Assembly: GCA_003167415.1 (NCBI GenBank)
Contig: PMTF01000009.1
Span: 242,065-306,064 of the forward strand
From: Acidimicrobiaceae bacterium
GTDB taxonomy: Bacteria; Actinomycetota; Acidimicrobiia; Acidimicrobiales; RAAP-2
Direction: 5' to 3'
DNA: 64,000 nt
Both the position numbers and the translations under genes were made by a program. Under the pieces are notes generated by a model, which saw nothing but the letters and a program-made list of their open reading frames with translations, ran no database searches and had not been told where the DNA came from. Below are positions 35,316 through 43,621 of the stretch, in pieces; position 1 is the stretch's first letter; each line of letters begins with the position of its first letter.

Positions 35316-36674
35316 TCAGCGACCGATCAATTCAGCGACGGCCTCAGCAAAGACCTCGGAATGGTGATCGATGTCGGGCGCTGTAGTGACCGGGCACATC
35401 AGAGCCATGTTATGAAAAGGCGTCATAAGGATCCCGCGGTTGAGTGTAAAGAGGTGCATGTACTCATCCAATTCACGGTCGGCCGCCGCCGCCGATTCAC
35501 CGCCGTTGCGCGGTCCCGGACGGACGAAGCGGTACTCTGCGCGCGCCCCGAGTTGGGCGATTGACCAGGGCAAGTCTGCGTCAACAATGATCTGCTCGAC
35601 GTCGACCGTGTATCGGGTGGCCATCTCTGTCATGTTCGCGAACGCACCGTCGGTGAGGACCTCGCCAAGAGTCGCTCGCATCGCCGCCGAAGAGAGCGCG
35701 TTACCGGCGAGCGTCCCGCCGACGCCGCCCACGTCACCGAGGCCGGCCGCGCCCGCGTTCTCGCGGGCCGTGCTGGCGACCTCCTCGGAAAGTCCGTAGG
35801 CGCCACAGGGGATGCCACCACCGATTGACTTTCCGATCACAAAGATGTCTGGCCGCAATCCGTCGCGAGCCGTCATGCCCCCGGGGCCAGCGGAGATCGT
35901 GTGGGTCTCATCGATCATGAGCAGTGCACTGTACTTGGTTGCCAATGCGCGCAGCCCCTCGTGAAAGCCCGGTGCGGGTAACACGATTCCGATGTTGGTC
36001 AAGGCCGGCTCCATCAGAATCGCCGCGACGTCGCCGTGAGCGAGCTCGCGCTCGACGGCCGTGAGATCGTTCCATTCAACGACCCGTGTCGTCACTCTCG
36101 GATCTACCCCCGGAGCGACGTTGTCCGGACGGCTCATGGGCTGGCCATCGGGCCCCACGATGACGAAGGTTTCGTCCACCGAGCCGTGATAGCAGTAGGA
36201 AAACACCAGCAACTTCGACTTGCCCGATGCCAGTCGAGCCAGCCGAATCGCCCAACGATTTGCGTCGGTCGCGCTCAACGTGAACGACCACTGCGGCAAC
36301 CCGAAGCGCCTGGTCAACTCCTCGGCCACCCACTCCGCGTCTTCGGTCGGCAACATGGCGGAGATACCGCCAAGCGTCGCTATCCTTTCCGTTACCGCGC
36401 GCACCGTGGGCTCCGGCGAGTGACCCGCCATTGCCCCGGTGTCGCCAAGGGCGAAGTCGATATAGGTCAGTTCGTCGACATCGGTGATCGTATTCCCCCT
36501 CGCCGACGCGAGCGCCAACGGAAATCCGCCCGACCACTGAGTCATCCAGGTCATCGGCACCCGACCAAAGAGATGGTCGGCCCGCCGACGGACCGCTAAA
36601 GACTTGGGGTGCTCCGCGTGGAAACGAGTTCGCTCACGTTCGAGCAATCCGGTCAAACGAATCCGATCGACCAC
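35316..36674 (-). CDS. Class III PLP transaminase (GSA-aminomutase-like)
   Basis: A 452-aa aminotransferase. SATDANRWAIRLARL is the PLP-phosphate region, YCYHGSVDETF follows, LMIDETHTISAGPGG has the Asp that binds the pyridine nitrogen, and FVIGKSIGGGIPCGAYGLS has the lysine for the Schiff base. It resembles the glutamate-1-semialdehyde aminomutase-like subgroup, which moves amino groups from omega-amino acids or amines. The neighbouring polyamine transporter suggests a polyamine or GABA substrate, by inference. The GTG at 36674 gives the family-like start VDRIRLTGLL; a GTG at 36689 sits nearer AGAGGA and is the alternative. An inverted-repeat leader lies upstream. Confidence 0.86.
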   Translation of the reverse strand: MVDRIRLTGLLERERTRFHAEHPKSLAVRRRADHLFGRVPMTWMTQWSGGFPLALASARGNTITDVDELTYIDFALGDTGAMAGHSPEPTVRAVTERIATLGGISAMLPTEDAEWVAEELTRRFGLPQWSFTLSATDANRWAIRLARLASGKSKLLVFSYCYHGSVDETFVIVGPDGQPMSRPDNVAPGVDPRVTTRVVEWNDLTAVERELAHGDVAAILMEPALTNIGIVLPAPGFHEGLRALATKYSALLMIDETHTISAGPGGMTARDGLRPDIFVIGKSIGGGIPCGAYGLSEEVASTARENAGAAGLGDVGGVGGTLAGNALSSAAMRATLGEVLTDGAFANMTEMATRYTVDVEQIIVDADLPWSIAQLGARAEYRFVRPGPRNGGESAAAADRELDEYMHLFTLNRGILMTPFHNMALMCPVTTAPDIDHHSEVFAEAVAELIGR

Positions 36675-36701
36675 GGTAATGCACCCCACGATTCCTCTAA
36701 T

Positions 36702-36816
36702 GCGAAAGCTATTTCGCACTTCACTTTGTAGGGGGCGACAATCAATGCTCAGCGGCCCGCCTGATTTTGAGATGATGGTACCACAGCCAAAATCTTTTGT
36801 TGGATTGTCGTCCCCG
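36702..36816 (-). promoter_or_regulatory. Nested inverted-repeat leader, candidate cis-regulatory RNA of the transaminase gene
   Basis: On the minus strand the region before the transaminase folds on paper into nested stems: an outer stem between bases 36732-36743 (GGGGCGACAATC) and 36803-36815 (GATTGTCGTCCCC, one bulge), an inner stem between 36763-36769 (GATTTTG) and 36788-36794 (CAAAATC), and TGGTACCA (36776-36783) at the tip. A separate hairpin, GCGAAA with TTTCGC (36702-36717), directly precedes the AGAGGA ribosome site. Aptamer-like fold plus a hairpin at the ribosome site is the layout of a riboswitch or protein-bound leader. I do not recognise a known class. Confidence 0.45.
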
Positions 36817-36853
36817 CTCGGTAAATGTCGTGAGCTGAGGAAGCGAGCTCTTG

Positions 36854-38068
36854 CTACCGGATGTGCACGCCCGAGATGGCGCGCGAAATAATTAGTCGCT
36901 GGATCTCACTAGTCCCTTCGAAGATCGTGTAGATCTTCGAGTCCCGGTGCCAGCGCTCGACCGGATAGTCGCGGATGTAGCCGTAGCCACCGAGGATCTG
37001 GATCGCCTCCTCGGTCACTCTGACGGCCGTTTCGCCGGCGTAGAGCTTCGACATCGAGCCCTCACCGTTGAGGAACGGCTGGCGCGTCGCGGCCATCCAC
37101 GAAGCGCGCCATATAAGTAGTCGTGAAGCGTCGATGTGCATCTTCATGTCGGCCAGTTTGAAGGCGATCGCCTGGTTGTCGATGATCGCTCGCCCGAACT
37201 GCTTACGTTCCTTGGCGTAGTCGAGTGAGAACTCGTAGGCCGCCCGGGCGATCCCGAGCGCCTGGGCGCCGACGGCCGGCCGACTGGCTTCGAAGGTCGC
37301 CATCGCGGCCTGGCTCTGGGAGCGCTTGCCCTGGCGCGCCCGAGCGATCTTCTCGTCGAGCTTCTCCTTACCGCCCAGCAGACAACGCCCCGGGACGCGA
37401 CAGTCGTCGAGGACGACCTCGCCGGTGTGACTGGCACGAATGCCCATCTTCTTGAACTTCTGGCCGAGGCGGATGCCCTTGGTGCCGTCGGGCACTATGA
37501 AGGACGCATGACCCCGACTGCCGAGTTCCGGTTCGACCGAGGCGACGATGACGTGCAAGTTCGCGATGCCGCCATTCGAGATCCAGGTCTTGGTGCCGTT
37601 GAGGACCCACTCGTCGTTGGCCTCGTCGTAGACGGCGCGGGTACGCAGGGAGGACACGTCGCTGCCGGCATCAGGTTCTGAGACCCCGAACGCCGCGAGC
37701 TTGATGTCGTCGGGCGTCCCGTAACACTGGGGCACCCACTCCATCACCTGCTCGGGCGTGCCGTTGGCCACAATGGCCGCCACGCCGAGCGAGGTGGCCA
37801 TGAGGGCCATCGTGAGTCCGGCGTCGCCCCAGGCCAGCTCCTCGGTGGCGAGCATCAACGAGAGGCCGGTCTTGTCGGTGAAGGCGTTCATCATGAAGTC
37901 CAGCGAATAGATGCCGACCTTCGCCGCCTCTTGGATGAACTCCCAGGGCGTCTCTTCGCGCTCGTCCCATTCGGCCGCGATGGGACGCATCTGGTTGACG
38001 GCGAATCCGTGCACCCACTCCTGCATCGTCTTTTGATCGTCGTTCAGTTCCAACGAGAATTCAGCCAT
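36854..38068 (-). CDS. Acyl-CoA dehydrogenase
   Basis: A 404-aa ACD of the usual length. FAD and substrate motifs include [32 protein letters not shown] and [21 protein letters not shown]; the C-terminal [16 protein letters not shown] carries the catalytic glutamate (about residue 384). It dehydrogenates an acyl-CoA thioester at the alpha-beta position in fatty or branched-chain acid breakdown and gives electrons to ETF (etfBA at 1413-3161). Chain length preference is not visible. It stands alone between the transaminase and the cold shock gene, with its own upstream gap of about 70 bp after a terminator. Confidence 0.94.
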   Translation of the reverse strand: MAEFSLELNDDQKTMQEWVHGFAVNQMRPIAAEWDEREETPWEFIQEAAKVGIYSLDFMMNAFTDKTGLSLMLATEELAWGDAGLTMALMATSLGVAAIVANGTPEQVMEWVPQCYGTPDDIKLAAFGVSEPDAGSDVSSLRTRAVYDEANDEWVLNGTKTWISNGGIANLHVIVASVEPELGSRGHASFIVPDGTKGIRLGQKFKKMGIRASHTGEVVLDDCRVPGRCLLGGKEKLDEKIARARQGKRSQSQAAMATFEASRPAVGAQALGIARAAYEFSLDYAKERKQFGRAIIDNQAIAFKLADMKMHIDASRLLIWRASWMAATRQPFLNGEGSMSKLYAGETAVRVTEEAIQILGGYGYIRDYPVERWHRDSKIYTIFEGTSEIQRLIISRAISGVHIR

Positions 38069-38140
38069 GACAGTCCTTCGAGATCGTCGCCCGTTACCCG
38101 CGAGTAACTCTCAAGTACTTTAGGTGAGTTAGTGGCGCAA

Positions 38141-38170
38141 ATGAAAAACCGCCGCCCGAGGGCGGCGGTT
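38141..38170 (-). terminator. Rho-independent terminator of the cold shock gene
   Basis: On the minus strand AACCGCCGCC, a CTCG loop and GGCGGCGGTT form a ten-pair GC-rich stem followed by TTTTCATTT. It lies 20 bp after the cold shock gene stop and isolates it from the acyl-CoA dehydrogenase gene. Confidence 0.88.
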
Positions 38171-38190
38171 CTCACTACTAGATGATTTGG

Positions 38191-38391
38191 TTAATTCAAG
38201 ACGACGCGCTTGGCGAGTGGTCCGCGATCGCCCGGCTCGATGTCAAACTCAACAGTCTGACCTTCGACGAGCGTCTTACGACCTTCTCCTTGAATCTCCG
38301 AGTAGTGCACAAAGACGTCGGGCTGGCCATCGACTGCGATGAATCCCCAACCCTTTTCGTCGTTGAACCACTTGACGGTTCCTACAGCCAC
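38191..38391 (-). CDS. Cold shock domain protein (CspA family)
   Basis: A 66-aa single cold shock domain. It starts [17 protein letters not shown], with RNP1 as KGWGFI and RNP2 as VFVHYS, and ends with the beta strands [16 protein letters not shown]. Csp proteins bind single-stranded RNA and melt structure in the cold or at high growth rates. The GTG at 38391 has AGGAGG six bases before it. A longer reading to 38418 adds non-conserved residues and would include the ribosome site. The gene has its own promoter and terminator. Confidence 0.95.
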   Translation of the reverse strand: MAVGTVKWFNDEKGWGFIAVDGQPDVFVHYSEIQGEGRKTLVEGQTVEFDIEPGDRGPLAKRVVLN

Positions 38392-38467
38392 TGTGGGCCT
38401 CCTTGTTTCTTTTGGCACCGATTCGCACCGGTCCCGGAGGGAACCACAACGGCAACCTCAACCAACA

Positions 38468-38496
38468 AGCCTACTGGAGAACCGTTAGCCCACCAA
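38468..38496 (-). promoter_or_regulatory. Candidate promoter of the cold shock gene
   Basis: On the minus strand TTGGTG and TAGGCT are spaced by 17 bp, giving a leader of about 70 nt before the GTG. The leader has a GGTTG-repeat and a GAACCAC-type symmetry that could fold. It begins directly after the cysS stop. Confidence 0.45.
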
Positions 38497-38502
38497 ATGT
38501 TT

Positions 38503-39894
38503 CTAGGGGCGTCGGATAAGCGTTCCATTCGAAGAGTCCTCGACCACCCAGCCCAATGTGACTAATTCGTTACGAAGTCGATCGGCTTCGGCCCAGTCCT
38601 TCGCGGCTCGCGCTCGGTCACGCCTCGTCACCAGGTCAGCGCTGATCGCGTCGACGCGATCTTCTTTGGAATGCAGTGAGAGTCCCAGTGCTCCAAAGAG
38701 CGCGTTAATCGCCAGAGCGAGCTGTTTGGCGTACGAAAGGTCGCCGACGTCGGCGGCCGAATTCGCGGCGGCCAGGGCGTCGAAGAGCAGCGCCACCGCG
38801 AGGGGCGTGTCGAGGTCATCGTCGAGGGCCTCGCCGACTTCCTCGAAAAGGGCCTCTCCGTCACCGACCCACCGGTGATTGGCGGCCACCTCGAGCGTGT
38901 CGCCGGCGAGGGCGGGCAGTTTGAATCGTCGCGCCAGGGCGTCGAGTCGGGCCAGAGCGCGCTCAGCGTCGGCGATGGTGGCCGGCGTGACTTCGATCGG
39001 CGAACGATAGTGCGAGCGAAGGACGAGCAGTCGGTAGGCCCGCGGGTCGGAGGTCTCGGCGAGGTGCGTGAGCGAAGTGAAGTTGCCGAGCGACTTGCTC
39101 ATCTTCTCCTTGCCGACCATCACCCATCCGTTGTGATCCCAATGCAGTGAGAAGACGCGACCGGCCGCCACGGCTTGGGCTCGCTCGTTCTCGTGATGCG
39201 GAAATTTGAGATCGAGTCCGCCGCAGTGGAGGTCGAATCCTTCTCCGAGCAGTCCCAGTGACATCACGACGCATTCGGTGTGCCATCCGGGTCGTCCGTC
39301 GCCAAAGGGCGCCGGCCAACTCGGCTCGCCGGGTTTGGCGTTCTTCCACAACGCGAAGTCGAGGGGCGAACGCTTCTCGTCACTCGCTTCCACCCGGGCG
39401 CCGGCGCGCAGGCTCTCGAGCGGCTGACCGGCCAGCAGTCCGTAGTCGGGGACGCGCGAGACGTCGAAGTAGACGCCGTCACTGATCACGTAGGCGATGT
39501 CGTTCTCGAGGAACTCGCTGATCAGTTCGATCATCTCGGGGACGTAGTCCGTGGCGTGCGGCGCTTCGTCCGGGCGGGCCACCCCCAGTCGGTCCATCGC
39601 CTCCCACCATTGGCCCTCGTAGGTGGCCACGACCTCGCCGGTCGAACGGTCCTCTTCCAGGGATCGCGCGATGATCTTGTCGTCGATGTCGGTGATGTTG
39701 GAGACGTAGCGGACCTCGAGACCGGAGAACTCGAGGTAGCGACGCAGGATGTCGAACGCCAGGGCGAAGCGGCCATGGCCGATGTGGGGCACGTCGTAGA
39801 CGGTGAGACCGCAGACGTACATCGACACCTGCCCCGGGTCCCGTAAGACGAGCGGCTCGATACGACCGGTTGCGGTGTCGTGGAGGCGCAGCAC
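38503..39894 (-). CDS. cysS: Cysteinyl-tRNA synthetase
   Basis: A 463-aa class I synthetase. The zinc/active site YVCGLTVYDVPHIGHGR contains the HIGH-like HIGH motif, GWHTECVVMS holds the zinc ligands, GGLDLKFPHHENERAQ is family-typical, and KEKMSKSLGNF is the KMSKS loop. The C-terminal part ends with the anticodon-binding helices. It charges tRNA-Cys. In many actinobacteria it lies beside ispDF, which is not the case here. The GTG at 39894 has no ribosome site; TACCGT six bases upstream suggests a leaderless mRNA. It is divergent from valS with only 20 bp between start codons. Confidence 0.95.
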   Translation of the reverse strand: MLRLHDTATGRIEPLVLRDPGQVSMYVCGLTVYDVPHIGHGRFALAFDILRRYLEFSGLEVRYVSNITDIDDKIIARSLEEDRSTGEVVATYEGQWWEAMDRLGVARPDEAPHATDYVPEMIELISEFLENDIAYVISDGVYFDVSRVPDYGLLAGQPLESLRAGARVEASDEKRSPLDFALWKNAKPGEPSWPAPFGDGRPGWHTECVVMSLGLLGEGFDLHCGGLDLKFPHHENERAQAVAAGRVFSLHWDHNGWVMVGKEKMSKSLGNFTSLTHLAETSDPRAYRLLVLRSHYRSPIEVTPATIADAERALARLDALARRFKLPALAGDTLEVAANHRWVGDGEALFEEVGEALDDDLDTPLAVALLFDALAAANSAADVGDLSYAKQLALAINALFGALGLSLHSKEDRVDAISADLVTRRDRARAAKDWAEADRLRNELVTLGWVVEDSSNGTLIRRP

Positions 39895-39914
39895 TCCGGT
39901 ACGGTAACGCGACC

Positions 39915-42587
39915 ATGGACGAGACCGCGACGACCGCTCCGTCCACCACGGGCCAGCGCCCGGCGCTCGAACGGGCCCGACCTCCGGTCGTGCCTGAGCG
40001 ACCCTCACTCGACGGCCTCGAAGCCAAGTGGGCGGCGCGCTGGGAGGAGGTGGGGACCTACAGCTTCGACCGTACGGTTCCCCGCTCCCGGGTCTACGCC
40101 ATCGACACCCCGCCGCCTACCGTGTCGGGGTCGTTGCACGTCGGCCACGTGTTCTCCTACACGCACACCGACACGGTGGCCCGCTACCGGCGGATGCGGG
40201 GCTACGAGGTCTTCTACCCGATGGGGTTCGACGACAACGGGCTCCCCACCGAGCGCCGGGTACAGCTTTATTACGGCGTCCTGTGCGACCCGAGCCTGCG
40301 GGCCGATCCCTCGTTCGTGGCCCCTGAGTCACCGGGAAAGCAGCCGGTGGCCATCTCGCGTCCCGACTTCATCGAGCTCTGCTCCCGGCTGGCGGCCGAG
40401 GACGAGAAGGCCTTCGAGAATTTGTGGCGGACATTGGGGCTCTCGGTCGACTGGCACCTCACCTACGCCACCATCGATACGGGCGCCCGGCGGGTGGCGC
40501 AGCGGGGCTTTCTGCATCTTCTGGCCCAGGGGCACGCCTACAGCACCGAGGCACCCACCCAATGGGATGTCGATTACCAGACGGCGGTGTCCCAGGCCGA
40601 GATGGAGGACCGGGAGCTTCCCGGCGCCTACCACCGGCTGCGTTTCGCCCGGGTCGACGGGGCCGGTGCCATCGAGATCGAGACGACGCGGCCCGAGCTC
40701 CTGCCCGCCTGTGTGGCACTCGTGGCCCACCCCGACGACGCCCGCTTCCAGCCGCTGTTCGGCACCGATGTGGTCACGCCCCTTTTCGGGGTGAAGGTCC
40801 CGGTGCTGGCCCACGAGCTCGCCGATCCCGAGAAGGGATCGGGCATCGCGATGATCTGCACCTTCGGCGACGTGACCGACGTGACCTGGTGGCGCGACCT
40901 GTCGCTGCCCACCCGGACCATCGTGGGAAGAAACGGCCGTCTGCAGCCCGTTTCCTGGGGGGAGCCGGGCTGGGAGACGGTCGACGCCGGCGCTGCCGCT
41001 GCCGCCTACGCCGAGCTCGCCGGGCGCACGGTGAACCAGGCCCGGACGCGGGTCGTCGAAATGCTCGGTGCCTCGGGCGACATGGTGGGCGAACCCAAGC
41101 CTGTCGTGCACCCCGTCAAGTTCTACGAGCGCGGCGACCGGCCCCTCGAGATCGTCTCCAGTCGTCAGTGGTACGTCCGGACGTTGCCGCTGCGCGAACG
41201 CCTGCTCGAGCGGGGCCGCCAGCTGCACTGGCATCCGCCGTACATGGTCCACCGTTACGAAGCCTGGGTGGAGGGTCTGAACAGCGACTGGAACATCAGC
41301 CGGCAGCGCTTCTTCGGCGTGCCCTTCCCCGTCTGGTACCGCGTCGGCGAAGACGGCACCATCGACCACGATCACCCGCTGGTGGCCGACGAGGCTCGTC
41401 TGCCCGTGGACCCGTCGAGCGACGTCCCCGACGGGTACGAAGAGGAACGGCGCGGCCAGGCCGGCGGCTTCGTCGGTGACCCCGATGTGATGGACACCTG
41501 GGCCACGTCGTCGCTCACGCCCCAGATCGCCGGGCGCTGGGTGGACGATCCCGAGCTGTTCGCGCTGGTCTTTCCCATGAATCTGCGCCCCCAGGCCCAC
41601 GAGATCATCCGGACGTGGCTGTTCTCGACGGTGGTGCGCTCGGAGATCGAGCACGGGACCCTGCCGTGGACCGACACCGCCATCTCGGGATGGGTGCTCG
41701 ATCCGAATCGGAAGAAGATGTCGAAGTCCAAGGGGAACGTGGCCACGCCGCTGCCGCTGCTCGAGACCCACGGATCCGACGGCGTGCGCTACTGGGCCGC
41801 CAGCGGCCGGCCCGGCGTGGACACGGCGATGGACGAAGGCCAGATGAAGGTGGGACGGCGTCTCGCCATCAAGATCCTGAATGCGTCGCGTTTCGCACTG
41901 TCGCGGATCGCCGGCGGCGAGCTCCCCGGGCCCGACGCCGTCGTCGCCCCTATCGACCTGGTCATGCTCGGTGATCTGGCCCGGGTGGTGGACGAGGCCA
42001 CCGCCGCCTTCGAGGCCTACGACTACGCCCGCGCCCTGGAACGGACCGAGGCGTTCTTCTGGTCCTTCTGCGACGACTACCTCGAGCTGGTGAAGGGTCG
42101 GGCCTACGAGGATCCGTCGGAGCCGGGACCGGCCTCGGCCCGCGCCGCTCTCGGCCTCGCCCTCTCGGTGCTGCTCCGGCTGCTCGCTCCCTTCGTGCCT
42201 TTTGTCACCGAAGAGGTCTGGTCGTGGTGGCACGAATCCTCGATCCACCGGGCACCGTGGCCCGAGGCCGACGAATTCCCCCCCGGTGCCTTCATCGGCG
42301 TCGCTCATGAGGAGGCCGGAAACCACGAGTCCCATGACGATAGCGGCGCCACCGTGCTGTCCGTCGTCGCCGGGGTCCTCGGCGCCGTCCGCCGGGCGAA
42401 GACCACGGCCAAGCGCTCGATGCGCGCCCCGGTGGCCCGCCTGACCGTCGTCGACGACCCCGCTCGACTGGCTCTTCTGGCCCAGGCGGAAAGCGATCTC
42501 CGTGACGCCGGCGGCATCGTCGAACTCGTCACCACCCCCGGCCCCCCCGACGTGATCGTCGAGCTGGGCGAGGAGGAAACGGGCTGA
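39915..42587 (+). CDS. valS: Valyl-tRNA synthetase, archaeal-like (actinobacterial/rickettsial) form
   Basis: An 890-aa class I synthetase. HVGHVFSYTHTDTVARYRRM includes the HIGH motif, GLPTERRVQLYYGVLCDPSL is characteristic of the archaeal-like ValRS type, and KMSKSKGNVATPLPLL is the KMSKS loop. The editing domain, catalytic core and an anticodon-binding domain from about residue 670 are in order. The coiled-coil tail of E. coli ValS is not seen. It charges tRNA-Val. The ATG at 39915 is close to the start of homology; an earlier GTG-type reading would overlap cysS. This gene opens the region where codon use shifts toward CGG and GGG. Confidence 0.95.
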   Translation: MDETATTAPSTTGQRPALERARPPVVPERPSLDGLEAKWAARWEEVGTYSFDRTVPRSRVYAIDTPPPTVSGSLHVGHVFSYTHTDTVARYRRMRGYEVFYPMGFDDNGLPTERRVQLYYGVLCDPSLRADPSFVAPESPGKQPVAISRPDFIELCSRLAAEDEKAFENLWRTLGLSVDWHLTYATIDTGARRVAQRGFLHLLAQGHAYSTEAPTQWDVDYQTAVSQAEMEDRELPGAYHRLRFARVDGAGAIEIETTRPELLPACVALVAHPDDARFQPLFGTDVVTPLFGVKVPVLAHELADPEKGSGIAMICTFGDVTDVTWWRDLSLPTRTIVGRNGRLQPVSWGEPGWETVDAGAAAAAYAELAGRTVNQARTRVVEMLGASGDMVGEPKPVVHPVKFYERGDRPLEIVSSRQWYVRTLPLRERLLERGRQLHWHPPYMVHRYEAWVEGLNSDWNISRQRFFGVPFPVWYRVGEDGTIDHDHPLVADEARLPVDPSSDVPDGYEEERRGQAGGFVGDPDVMDTWATSSLTPQIAGRWVDDPELFALVFPMNLRPQAHEIIRTWLFSTVVRSEIEHGTLPWTDTAISGWVLDPNRKKMSKSKGNVATPLPLLETHGSDGVRYWAASGRPGVDTAMDEGQMKVGRRLAIKILNASRFALSRIAGGELPGPDAVVAPIDLVMLGDLARVVDEATAAFEAYDYARALERTEAFFWSFCDDYLELVKGRAYEDPSEPGPASARAALGLALSVLLRLLAPFVPFVTEEVWSWWHESSIHRAPWPEADEFPPGAFIGVAHEEAGNHESHDDSGATVLSVVAGVLGAVRRAKTTAKRSMRAPVARLTVVDDPARLALLAQAESDLRDAGGIVELVTTPGPPDVIVELGEEETG

Positions 42588-42603
42588 ACCGGCCCGCCCG
42601 TGG

Positions 42604-43464
42604 TCAGAGTTTCAGGACCTTCATGGCGTTGTCACGCAGGAACTTGGGCCAGACGTGGTCGCGCAGGGGAACGTCGGACAATTCCGAGAAGATGCGCTCG
42701 AGAGTGAGAGCCATGGGGAAGTAGCCGGCGTACATGATCTTGTCGGCTCCTCTGGTGTTGGCGTAGTCGATGATCGCCTTCGGGTAGTACTTGGGAGCGA
42801 AAGCACTGGTCGTGTAGTAGAGCCCCGGCCACTTGAGCATCAGCTTGACGGCGAGCTCCTGCCACGGTTCCGCCCCGTGGCGCATGACGATCCGCAGGTC
42901 GGGGAAGTCGTAACAGACCTGATCGAAATGCATGACGTCCTGACAGGCCGACGGCACGCGCGGACCGGCGATGCCGGCGTTGACGAGGATGGGGAGATCC
43001 AGATCCACGCAGGTCTGGTAGATCGGGTAGTAGCGCCGGTCGCTGACGGGCACCTGGGGGTTGCAGCCGGCGGGGAAGGTCGTCACCGCTTTGATGTCGT
43101 ACTCGGCCTGTGCCTTGCGAATACGCCGGACAGCGTTGCCGATCTCGTTGGGGTCGATCTCGAGACTGGCTTTGAAGCGGTCGGGGTGCTCGCCCAGAGC
43201 CCGGTCGGTGATCTCTCCGGCCAGGCCCACGAGGCCGATGGCGACACCGTGGCGGTCCATCTCGCCCAGCGTGACCTCCACGGGGTCGATGTCCTCATCG
43301 ATCTGGCCGGGATTGTCCCGGAACATGTAAGCGATGGGAGTGGCCATGGTGGCGCTCTCCTGGTCGCGCAGCTGGGGCTTCAAGAAATCGAAGCGCTTGC
43401 CCGCTTTGGCGCTCGGGAAGCCGATCATCAGATCGACGGCTCCGACATCGGTAGGCATGGCCAC
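42604..43464 (-). CDS. Amidohydrolase-2 family protein with altered metal site
   Basis: A 286-aa TIM-barrel protein similar to PF04909 amidohydrolases/decarboxylases. Family-like segments are HPDRFKASLEIDP, IKAVTTFPAGCNP, YYPIYQTCVDLDLPILVN and HFDQVCYDFPDLRIVMRHGA. The N-terminal D-x-H-x-H metal motif is replaced by VDLMIGFPSAK, so the binuclear or mononuclear site of the family is at least partly lost; such members may bind one metal weakly or have other roles. It starts with GTG at 43464 (an ATG is at 43458). Converges on valS with a 16-bp gap. The substrate is unknown. Confidence 0.78.
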   Translation of the reverse strand: MAMPTDVGAVDLMIGFPSAKAGKRFDFLKPQLRDQESATMATPIAYMFRDNPGQIDEDIDPVEVTLGEMDRHGVAIGLVGLAGEITDRALGEHPDRFKASLEIDPNEIGNAVRRIRKAQAEYDIKAVTTFPAGCNPQVPVSDRRYYPIYQTCVDLDLPILVNAGIAGPRVPSACQDVMHFDQVCYDFPDLRIVMRHGAEPWQELAVKLMLKWPGLYYTTSAFAPKYYPKAIIDYANTRGADKIMYAGYFPMALTLERIFSELSDVPLRDHVWPKFLRDNAMKVLKL

Positions 43465-43577
43465 GGTGCTGATCCCCCTCGTCTCATTCTCTCGGCGCCG
43501 ATCCCCGGCGGGCCGACGTCACGGTACAGGCGGCCGCCCGCCCCGGCAGATCGGCTTAGGCTCGGCCGGGTGTGGAT

Positions 43578-43590
43578 CCTGTCGGACAGG
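43578..43590. promoter_or_regulatory. Short palindrome upstream of the SDR gene
   Basis: CCTGTCGGACAGG is a perfect 6-1-6 inverted repeat, 31 bp before the SDR start in the gap between divergent genes (43464 and 43622). It is a possible operator; it is short enough to be chance in GC-rich DNA. Confidence 0.25.
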
Positions 43591-43621
43591 GTCGATCAGC
43601 GAATACGACGAGGAGAAGTTC

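Noticed and set aside
40329-42335. Open frame of 668 codons on the minus strand over valS
   Set aside because: It lies antisense to a clear ValRS, has no domain and a composition (many Gly, His, Arg, Pro) typical of shadow frames in GC-rich DNA.
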